Shown: positions 13,619-19,839 of the stretch, piece by piece | How positions within the stretch are numbered: position 1 is the first letter of the stretch | Layout of the letters: each line of letters begins with the position of its first letter | From: a virus | Length of the DNA: 48,780 nt | Virus record (IMG/VR): IMGVR_UViG_3300028025_001871 | Coordinates: 1-48,780 of that record | Direction: 5' to 3' (one strand) | Notes under the pieces: generated by a model | The model's database searches: none | Seen by the model: the letters and a program-made list of their open reading frames with translations, nothing else | Told to the model about the DNA's origin: nothing | Program-made: the position numbers and the translations under genes

Positions 13619-15820
13619 ATGAATCCATTAAACTATCTTACTGAACGTGTATCGAAGGTTGTTATCAACTCAGATAAGATCTACAATGAGGGTGCTCGCC
13701 TTCTAGCACACTATCCAACATGGGAATATGAACTTGAACGCTTTATTAACGAGTCGTGGGATACATTACTTCGTTACTGTATCCGAAATAAAAATGCAAC
13801 GCATTCTGCCTCTGTTAAACTCACTTTCGCATCTGACCTTATCGGAAAAAGAATTGCAAGAGCTATCGGAGCTGATGAGACAGACATCAAAACAACTTTA
13901 TCTCTTGGAGACTTACTGCTCGAAACTTTCCTCCAAGACGGACTGATTGATATCTTCAGAGAGTATGCTGGTTACAAGGCTCCATACATGGTACGCATTG
14001 TTAACCAAGCAGACGACATCAAGCCTACCTTAATTGGTACTTCATTCGACCCTTTGTTACCTATTGCTGGACTCTATAGTCCACTCACTAAAGAACCATT
14101 CATTAAGGGCTGGACTAACTCTAAGCTATTCCATGAGAACCTTAATAAAACTTTTGTACGTTCCCTTGAAACATTACGTCAACAACCATGGAAACTTAAC
14201 ATGCCTGTATTATCAGCTATGCAAGCACAGACTCCTAAAGAAATCCTTGAGTTGATTGATGAAGATGGTGTTATCAGGGAATACAACATACACCATGAGA
14301 ACTTAGACTTACCTAAGAAGTTGTTCCATACAGACGGTACTAAGTTCCTTGGAAAGAAAGATCCTAAGCTACAGCGTATGCTCAGTAAATACTTTGAGTA
14401 TATGCAAGTACTTAAGAAAGCAGAATTGATTGGTGAAAGAACATTCTATCAGGAAGTTTCATGTGACTACCGAGGTAGAGTGTACTATGCAGAATCATTC
14501 TTGGAGTTCCAAGGTAGTGACTTGGCTCGTAGCTTATTCTTGTTTGCTAATAAGAAGAAGGTTACTGAACGTGGTTTGTTCTGGATTAAGGTTCATACAG
14601 CAGCCTGTTATAACAAGTCATTCAACATTGACTCTATACCATCCTACTTTAAGACAGACTATAAGGCTTACCTTGAGAGTGAAGGCTTAGATACTATCTC
14701 TGTAGATAAGATGACACTGGAAGACAGAGTTGCATGGGTAGATAACAACATAGAGTTTGTTTATGAGACTGCTCGTATGAAGACTATTCATCAGGATGCA
14801 GAGAAGGCTTATAGCTTCTTAGCTTGCTGTAATGAGTTGTTAGGTTATAAGAGAGCATCAATGGAAAAGAAAGACTTTATGTCTGGACTACCTATACCTA
14901 TTGATGGTTCTAATAACGGATGGCAACACTTAGCGGCTATGTCTAAAGACAAACAAGCTGGTACACTGGTGTCCCTTGTTCCTACACCTATCCAAAAAGA
15001 CTTCTATGTAGCTGTAGCTAAAGAACTCATTGGTATTATGCCTGAGTACTTTGAAGAAAAGAATATGCCAATGAAACATATCCGTAAGGGTATTGCTAAA
15101 CGAGGCTCAATGACTCGTGCATACAGTGCAGGTAAGCTACGTATCGCTAAGAATATGTATGATGACTGTCACGTAGAAGGGTTTACTGTTAAGTATAACA
15201 TCACTGAAGAACAGTGTGACATACTAGCAGGTAACTTAATCAAAGCCATTAACACGGTCTGTGCAGGACCACTTAAGACAACCAAGTATTTACAAAAAAT
15301 AGCTGAACATGAACTCAACTCAGGAAGAAATCAACTCGCATGGACAACCCCATCAGGGTTCCCTGTGGTATACAAGGCTTACCTCCAGCATGAACGGAAA
15401 CAAAGAGGAACTATTAAAGGTATCCAAGGAAATAAAGACGGACGTGTCATGCACGTTATTAAGGTTGACGTACTTAACAAGGAAACTGGTGAACGTGTTC
15501 CTTGTAGACGCTCCTTTGCTTCTGGTATCAGTCCTAACGTTGTGCACTCATATGATGCTGCTCACATGGCAAACACTATCGTCAGCTTTAACGGTTCTTT
15601 TGGAGCAGTGCATGATAGTTTCAGTACACATGCGAATGAAGTTGATTTCCTACAAGAAGTAACTAAGCTTACCTTCATTGCACAGTATGATGTAGATAAC
15701 TTCTTTAACATCATTCAAGATACCCTTATGGATAATAAGGATACATTCACCTTCAATCAACCTGAACTGGGTAACCTAGTACTCAGTGAGGTTATGGAAT
15801 CTAAATACTTTTTCTGCTAA
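13619..15820 (+). CDS. DNA-directed RNA polymerase, single-subunit T7-type
   Basis: A 733-residue phage RNA polymerase, shorter than T7 gp1 (883), with the reduction mainly in the N-terminal and inter-motif parts. The DxxGR motif (DYRGR, D283-R287), motif A IDGSNNGWQH (D429), motif B IAKRGSMTRAYS (K494, Y502) and motif C VHDSF (H665-D666) are all intact. In motif B the glycine after Tyr is Ser. It should read phage-specific promoters, for which the GGTACCTAATA motif is a candidate. Its gene lies in the middle of the replication cluster rather than at the early end, so something else must transcribe it first (host RNA polymerase, or the candidate virion polymerase at 19840). Confidence 0.95.
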   Translation: MNPLNYLTERVSKVVINSDKIYNEGARLLAHYPTWEYELERFINESWDTLLRYCIRNKNATHSASVKLTFASDLIGKRIARAIGADETDIKTTLSLGDLLLETFLQDGLIDIFREYAGYKAPYMVRIVNQADDIKPTLIGTSFDPLLPIAGLYSPLTKEPFIKGWTNSKLFHENLNKTFVRSLETLRQQPWKLNMPVLSAMQAQTPKEILELIDEDGVIREYNIHHENLDLPKKLFHTDGTKFLGKKDPKLQRMLSKYFEYMQVLKKAELIGERTFYQEVSCDYRGRVYYAESFLEFQGSDLARSLFLFANKKKVTERGLFWIKVHTAACYNKSFNIDSIPSYFKTDYKAYLESEGLDTISVDKMTLEDRVAWVDNNIEFVYETARMKTIHQDAEKAYSFLACCNELLGYKRASMEKKDFMSGLPIPIDGSNNGWQHLAAMSKDKQAGTLVSLVPTPIQKDFYVAVAKELIGIMPEYFEEKNMPMKHIRKGIAKRGSMTRAYSAGKLRIAKNMYDDCHVEGFTVKYNITEEQCDILAGNLIKAINTVCAGPLKTTKYLQKIAEHELNSGRNQLAWTTPSGFPVVYKAYLQHERKQRGTIKGIQGNKDGRVMHVIKVDVLNKETGERVPCRRSFASGISPNVVHSYDAAHMANTIVSFNGSFGAVHDSFSTHANEVDFLQEVTKLTFIAQYDVDNFFNIIQDTLMDNKDTFTFNQPELGNLVLSEVMESKYFFC

Positions 15821-15845
15821 GAGTCGGTAGTGAACCGTCTCGGTG

Positions 15846-15862
15846 AGCCGGTACCTAATACC
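15846..15862 (+). promoter_or_regulatory. candidate phage promoter motif (GGTACCTAATA) before RNR
   Basis: AGCCGGTACCTAATACC lies in the 68-base gap between the RNA polymerase and ribonucleotide reductase genes. The 11-mer GGTACCTAATA recurs exactly at 18384 and with one mismatch at 5012, 6711 and on the minus strand at 39201. The rest of the gap contains imperfect CGGT/ACCG inverted repeats but no T-run, so I do not call a terminator there. Confidence 0.45.
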
Positions 15863-15888
15863 AGACAACAATTAACAACAAGGAACAC

Positions 15889-17766
15889 ATGAACTCATAT
15901 CAACAACTAATCGCTAAATCTCGTTACGCCCGTTATCTTCCTGAAGAAAAGCGTAGAGAGAATTGGGATGAAACTTCTGCCCGTTGGGTAGCATTCTTTC
16001 AAGAACAACTTAAAGATAAAATTAATAAAGATGACTCTATCTGGAGTCTCTTAGGTAATAACATTAATAACCTTTCAGTACTTCCCTCAATGCGTTCTAT
16101 CATGACCGCTGGTGAGGCTCTTAAGCGTACACACGTTGCAGCATATAACTGTAGCTATTTGCCTGTTGATAACCAACGATCCTTTGATGAAGCTATGTAC
16201 ATTCTCTTGTGTGGTACAGGAGTAGGCTTCTCTTGTGAACAACAGTATGTTAACCAGTTACCCTTTATCCCTAATGCCTTTGAATTTGTTGGTGAAATCG
16301 TTGTAGAAGACTCCAAAGAAGGTTGGTGTGAGGCTTATAAGATTCTTATCGATCACCTTTATGATGGTAAGATTCCTAAGTGGGATGTATCTAAAGTACG
16401 TCCAGCAGGTGCGCCACTCAAAACCTTTGGTGGTCGTGCCTCAGGTCCGGGTCCACTCGTAGACTTGTTCCAGTATACAGTAGATAAGTTTATGAATGCT
16501 AATGGTCGTAGGCTTAAGTCTATTGAAGCTCACGATATCATGTGTAAGATCGGTGAAGTAGTCGTAGTAGGTGGTGTACGTAGGTCAGCAATGATTTCAT
16601 TGGGTGACTTAGGTGACTATGACCACGCTACAGCTAAGGCAGGTGCATGGTGGGAAAACCATGGTGAACGTGCATTAGCTAATAACTCAGCAGTATACAA
16701 CAGTAAACCTTCTATTGGTGAGTTCATGAAGGAATGGTTGGATATCTATAACAGTCACTCAGGTGAACGTGGTATCTTCAATCGTGAAGCTTCTCAAGTA
16801 CAAGCCGCTAAGTGGGGTCGTAGAGATGCTAATGTAGACTATGGTACTAATCCATGCTCAGAGATTATCCTTAAGCCATATCAATTCTGTAACCTGTCTA
16901 CTGTAGTTGTGTCTCCTGAAGATACAGTTGAATCACTGAAGACTAAAGTTCGCTTGGCTACTATCATGGGTACTATGCAGTCTACACTAACTGACTTCCC
17001 TTACCTCCGTGATGTATGGAGAACAAACACTAACCAAGAACGTCTCTTGGGTGTGTCTATGACTGGTATCCTTGATAACCACATCCTTCGTGGTAGCAGT
17101 AATGAACATACATTACGCACTGTCCTTGAGACACTCCGTGATGTGTCCCGTGAGACTAACAAAGAGTGGGCAGCTATCTTAGGTGTTCCTGAGTCAGCAG
17201 CTATTACATGTGTTAAGCCTGAAGGTACTGTGTCTCAACTTACACAGACATCCAGTGGTATCCATGCTGGACATGCACCATACTATATCAGACGTATTCG
17301 TCAAGATAAGAAAGATCCATTGACTCAGTTCTTGATTTCTCAGGGTATCCCTAGTGAAGACTGCGTTATGAAGCCTGACCAGACTACTGTGTTTAGTTTC
17401 CCTCAGAACTCACCAGGATTTACTCGTGAAGACCTGAATGCTATTGAACACTTAAATATCTGGTTGACATATCAGCGTTACTGGTGTGAGCATAAGCCCT
17501 CAGTAACTATCTCAGTTAAAGATCACGAATGGATGGAAGTAGGAGCGTGGGTGTTTGAACATTTCAATGAATGTACAGGTATTTCTTTTCTTCCTGATGA
17601 CGGTGGAACATATCGACAAGCTCCATACGAAAATATTGATTTGTCAGTTTATCACCGCCTCAAAGATACATTACCTGTTATTAATTGGGATTTGTTTTAT
17701 GAAGACCGTGACAATGTGGAAGGTGTGCAGACTTTAAGTTGTGCCGCTGGCGGGTGTGAAATTTAA
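15889..17766 (+). CDS. ribonucleotide reductase, class II (adenosylcobalamin-dependent), monomeric RTPR type
   Basis: A 625-residue enzyme that reduces ribonucleotides to deoxyribonucleotides using adenosylcobalamin as radical source. It is recognisable by LPSMRSIMTAGEAL, HVAAYNCSYLP (C88, the first redox cysteine), GTGVGFS, NPCSEI (N321, C323 thiyl, E325) and QFCNLS (second redox Cys). The CAAGGCEI end carries the C-terminal cysteine pair that is re-reduced by thioredoxin, whose gene follows one gene later. It needs no oxygen and no second subunit, which suits varied host conditions but demands a B12 supply from the host. It is preceded by AAGGAACAC. Confidence 0.93.
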   Translation: MNSYQQLIAKSRYARYLPEEKRRENWDETSARWVAFFQEQLKDKINKDDSIWSLLGNNINNLSVLPSMRSIMTAGEALKRTHVAAYNCSYLPVDNQRSFDEAMYILLCGTGVGFSCEQQYVNQLPFIPNAFEFVGEIVVEDSKEGWCEAYKILIDHLYDGKIPKWDVSKVRPAGAPLKTFGGRASGPGPLVDLFQYTVDKFMNANGRRLKSIEAHDIMCKIGEVVVVGGVRRSAMISLGDLGDYDHATAKAGAWWENHGERALANNSAVYNSKPSIGEFMKEWLDIYNSHSGERGIFNREASQVQAAKWGRRDANVDYGTNPCSEIILKPYQFCNLSTVVVSPEDTVESLKTKVRLATIMGTMQSTLTDFPYLRDVWRTNTNQERLLGVSMTGILDNHILRGSSNEHTLRTVLETLRDVSRETNKEWAAILGVPESAAITCVKPEGTVSQLTQTSSGIHAGHAPYYIRRIRQDKKDPLTQFLISQGIPSEDCVMKPDQTTVFSFPQNSPGFTREDLNAIEHLNIWLTYQRYWCEHKPSVTISVKDHEWMEVGAWVFEHFNECTGISFLPDDGGTYRQAPYENIDLSVYHRLKDTLPVINWDLFYEDRDNVEGVQTLSCAAGGCEI

Positions 17767-18141
17767 ATGAAATGCAAAAATATAGGATGTCATAACGAAA
17801 CTGCATCTTATTCTATTAATAACCCTAATAACACAGGCAAAGAATATAATGCTAATTACAAAGAATGTAATACTTGCAGACATTTAAGATCTAAATACAA
17901 TATTACTTCTCCAGAAAGAAATAATCTTATCAAAGATCAAGATGGTTGCTGTGCTATTTGTAATACACCAATAGAGTTAGATGGAAAAGCAACTAAGCAG
18001 AGTGCTGTAGTAGACCACGATCATTTAACAGGTAAAATAAGAGGTATATTATGTGGTCAATGTAACAAAGGTCTTGGTATCTTTGGGGATACTCTTGAAG
18101 GCTTAAACAAAGCAGTTAAATATTTAGAAAGAATTAAATGA
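17767..18141 (+). CDS. EndoVII-type HNH endonuclease (probable homing gene)
   Basis: A 124-residue protein. CKN..CH and CNTCRHLRSKY form an N-terminal cysteine pair region. The core CAICNTPIEL ... VVDHDHLTGKIRGILCGQCNKGLGIFGD is the recombination endonuclease VII signature, with zinc cysteines and the catalytic DHDH. The closing L..A..YL helix is also typical. Small proteins of this type in phages are usually free-standing homing endonucleases rather than true Holliday-junction resolvases. It is inserted between ribonucleotide reductase and its thioredoxin, with AGA/ATA-rich codons unlike the neighbours. Confidence 0.85.
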   Translation: MKCKNIGCHNETASYSINNPNNTGKEYNANYKECNTCRHLRSKYNITSPERNNLIKDQDGCCAICNTPIELDGKATKQSAVVDHDHLTGKIRGILCGQCNKGLGIFGDTLEGLNKAVKYLERIK

Positions 18142-18392
18142 AGCTACTTAAATTTTCTGCAGCATGGTGTCAACCATGTAAGCAATTAGATAAAATCCTG
18201 ACAGAAGCACTACCAGAGTATCCTGATATTGAGCTTGTTCATATGCCTATTGAGGACAACAAAGACTCAGTGTCTTACTATGGTATTCGTTCTGTACCTA
18301 CTATGATTATTGTTGATGACAATGATCAGGTGTTACGTACATCGGTAGGCTTTGATGCTAATAAGGTTAAGCCTTTCCTAGCAGGTACCTAA
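18138..18392 (+). CDS. thioredoxin
   Basis: An 84-residue thioredoxin-fold protein, shorter than E. coli thioredoxin (about 108). It has FSAAWCQPCKQLD (active-site C11-x-x-C14, WCQPC rather than WCGPC) and GIRSVPTMII with the cis-proline. It would re-reduce the C-terminal cysteines of the phage ribonucleotide reductase encoded just upstream. Its stop codon TAA is embedded in a copy of the candidate promoter motif. It overlaps the HNH gene by 4 nt (ATGA), which places the reductase and thioredoxin in one unit despite the insertion. Confidence 0.9.
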   Translation: MKLLKFSAAWCQPCKQLDKILTEALPEYPDIELVHMPIEDNKDSVSYYGIRSVPTMIIVDDNDQVLRTSVGFDANKVKPFLAGT

Positions 18393-18394
18393 TA
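18384..18394 (+). promoter_or_regulatory. candidate phage promoter motif (GGTACCTAATA) before tRNA cluster
   Basis: An exact copy of the 11-mer at 15850, overlapping the last codons and stop of thioredoxin and ending 8 nt before the tRNA. Because it is partly coding (Gly-Thr-stop), the match alone is weaker evidence than at 15850; its place directly before the tRNA genes supports a regulatory role. Confidence 0.35.
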
Positions 18395-18401
18395 GAAATA
18401 A

Positions 18402-18476
18402 AGCGGGGTAGCTCAGTAGAAGAGCGCTGGACTCATAATCCAGAGGTCAGAGGTGCGACTCCTTTCTCCGCAACCA
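18402..18476 (+). tRNA. tRNA with CAT anticodon (Met or Ile2)
   Basis: The cloverleaf is clear: D stem GCTC/GAGC, anticodon stem CTGGA/TCCAG around a CTCATAA loop (CAT at 18434-18436), a five-pair T stem with G-U pairs, and an acceptor GCGGGG paired with CTCCGC followed by discriminator A and an encoded CCA. Oddities are a mismatched first pair and TGCGACT in place of the usual TTCGA-type T loop. CAT could be elongator Met, or Ile decoding ATA if C34 is modified to lysidine; the sequence alone does not decide. Confidence 0.8.
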
Positions 18477-18480
18477 AACC

Positions 18481-18587
18481 CTCCGATAGTCAAGTGATTA
18501 GGTTCATGAGATATTCGGCACCAAGGTGTGCAAACATCTTGCAGTGTATAGTCACTGCGGTCCGACTCCACCGATACGGAGTCACCA
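18481..18587 (+). ncRNA. tRNA-like structured RNA, degenerate or non-canonical
   Basis: CTCCG (18481-18485) pairs with CGGAG (18577-18581). Inside are an AAGGTGT/ACATCTT stem with a GCAA loop, a perfect GCAGTG/CACTGC stem like a type II variable arm, and TCCGACT bounded by GG/CC like a T loop. ACCA closes the segment. The D arm cannot be built normally and the anticodon loop would be 8 nt, so the element is either a degenerate tRNA or another small RNA. Confidence 0.35.
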
Positions 18588-18595
18588 AACAATGC

Positions 18596-18670
18596 GGGTG
18601 GTGTAATTCAATGGCAGAATCGAGAATGTATAAGTCTCGGGATGTGGTGTTCGATTCCCACTACCACCCA
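18596..18670 (+). tRNA. tRNA-like sequence, anticodon uncertain
   Basis: GGGTGGT (18596-18602) pairs perfectly with ACCACCC (18663-18669). A D arm ATTC/GAAT with AATGGCA loop and a TTCGATT T-loop core are evident. The anticodon stem CGAGA/TCTCG encloses 9 nt (ATGTATAAG) instead of 7, and the T arm has one extra base. GTA (Tyr) or TAT (Ile) could be read depending on the fold. It may be a functional irregular tRNA or a decayed copy. Confidence 0.45.
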
Positions 18671-18688
18671 CTAATCAAGGACAACAAG

Positions 18689-18886
18689 ATGATTAATGAA
18701 CATGACATAGAAGATCTATGCCCAAACTACTATGCTTCACCTGAGGAAATCCTCCATGATGATAGGGCGTATTGGTACGATGTAGAACTACAGGGCTTAA
18801 AACTACCTGAGGTATGGGGCAAGTATATCCTAGGTGATAACGTGCGTTCCTACGAGTTTAATATTAATAAAGGATATTATGGGTAA
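18689..18886 (+). CDS. small acidic hypothetical protein
   Basis: A 65-residue protein starting at ATG 18689 with AAGG 8 nt upstream. A longer in-frame start at 18494 would run through the tRNA-like genes and is rejected. The sequence is rich in Asp, Glu and Tyr (MINEHDIEDLCPNYYASPEE, HDDRAYWYDVELQGLKLPEVWGKY). It overlaps the next gene's ATG by 8 nt. Function is unknown. Confidence 0.6.
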   Translation: MINEHDIEDLCPNYYASPEEILHDDRAYWYDVELQGLKLPEVWGKYILGDNVRSYEFNINKGYYG

Positions 18887-19076
18887 GGGTAGTGGAAGAC
18901 GTACAGAGGATACAAAGAAGGTAATGGCTAACTGGGATGCTATCTTTGGTATCAAGAAAGAACCTAAGGGTTTAGCAGAAGAAGTCTGGAATGATAAGAT
19001 GAGAGAGTATCAGACAGACATTGAAAAGAATTTGATTAAAGGAAATAGCAATGGCAATGACACCTCCACAACCTAA
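18879..19076 (+). CDS. small hypothetical protein
   Basis: A 65-residue protein from ATG 18879, preceded by AAAGGATATT. It starts with a basic, Gly-rich segment (MGKGSGRRTEDTKKVMANWDAIFG) and ends in an Asn/Thr-rich tail that lies in the overlap with the Dps-like gene (26 nt). No family is recognised. Confidence 0.6.
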   Translation: MGKGSGRRTEDTKKVMANWDAIFGIKKEPKGLAEEVWNDKMREYQTDIEKNLIKGNSNGNDTSTT

Positions 19077-19527
19077 GAGTAATAGTTTGATTACTCAACT
19101 TACACAGCTGTATGCTGATAACTTCGTGACATACTATAAGTCGCATGGATACCACTTCAATGTTGAGGGTCCAATGTTTGCTCAAGGCCATGCGTTGCTG
19201 GAAGAGATTTATGATTTCTTGTGGGCACAACATGATATGCTTGGTGAACAGATCCGTCAGATGGATAAGGCAGTACCATGTTCTCTTAAGGATGTCTTAA
19301 AGATGTCTGAGATTATTGAATGTGATAGTCCTCAAAAGACAAGTAAAGAAATGTTTACATGGTTGAACAAAGACTTTGATTGTTTAATTGAGTATGCACA
19401 AACACTGTATGATGATGCTGACCTCAGCAGTCAAGGTGGTTTGGCTACCTTGATTGGTGATTACCTTAAAGACCTGTCTAAGCTGAACTGGAAAGTTAAA
19501 GCTACTATTGGAAAGAGTTTTAAATGA
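19051..19527 (+). CDS. Dps-like ferritin family protein
   Basis: A 158-residue four-helix protein with the full ferroxidase set of Dps: H35 (YHFNVEGPMF), H47 (GHALLEE), D62 and E66 (QHDMLGEQI). Their spacing of 12, 15 and 4 residues is the same as in E. coli Dps (H51, H63, D78, E82). Dps dodecamers bind iron at the subunit interface, remove hydrogen peroxide and may coat DNA. The N-terminal tail here is short and carries only one Lys (MAMTPPQPKSNS), so DNA condensation through that tail is less likely than iron and peroxide handling. AAGGAAATAGCA precedes the ATG. Confidence 0.85.
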   Translation: MAMTPPQPKSNSLITQLTQLYADNFVTYYKSHGYHFNVEGPMFAQGHALLEEIYDFLWAQHDMLGEQIRQMDKAVPCSLKDVLKMSEIIECDSPQKTSKEMFTWLNKDFDCLIEYAQTLYDDADLSSQGGLATLIGDYLKDLSKLNWKVKATIGKSFK

Positions 19528-19778
19528 ATGAATTAAAACATTACAACATCTTTGCCCTCAAAGGTGACACACAAACAACAGATCAGGATGTCTGCGCTAC
19601 ATTAGGTTTAGACCCTAGTTTAGCTAATACACCTCATATTAACGAAGCAGCTATTAGAGCTATGCACAAAGAAAATTATGACGCTTACATTAACCGTGGT
19701 ATGGATAGTAATAGTGCTATCGCTATGGCTGATCAATTAGCCGCTGAAGCTCGTGCTCAAGTAAAAGAATACAGTTAA
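19524..19778 (+). CDS. hypothetical protein, last gene of the plus-strand unit
   Basis: An 84-residue protein overlapping the Dps-like gene by 4 nt (ATGA). It contains FALKGDTQTTDQDVCATLGLDP and a helical C-terminus (AAIRAMHKENYDAYINRGMDSNSAIAMADQLAAEARAQVKE). The family is not recognised. The stop codon merges with the A-run of the bidirectional terminator. Confidence 0.65.
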   Translation: MNELKHYNIFALKGDTQTTDQDVCATLGLDPSLANTPHINEAAIRAMHKENYDAYINRGMDSNSAIAMADQLAAEARAQVKEYS

Positions 19779-19830
19779 AAAAAAAAAAATAACCCCTACT
19801 AGGATAATTCCTAATAGGGGTTTTTTATTC
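19777..19830. terminator. bidirectional Rho-independent terminator between convergent units
   Basis: ACCCCTA (19792-19798) pairs with TAGGGGT (19815-19821). After one C-A mismatch a TAGGA/TCCTA stem follows with a TAAT loop. A T6 run follows on the plus strand, and a 13-A run precedes the hairpin, giving a T-run for the minus strand. It therefore can stop both the plus-strand replication unit and the minus-strand virion unit. Confidence 0.92.
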
Positions 19831-19839
19831 GACTAAATA

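Noticed and set aside
15821-15850. Possible terminator after the RNA polymerase gene
   Set aside because: Short CGGT/ACCG inverted repeats are present but there is no T-run.
18494-18688. N-terminal extension of the small gene at 18689
   Set aside because: It would run through two tRNA-like elements and lacks a ribosome-binding site; ATG 18689 has one.
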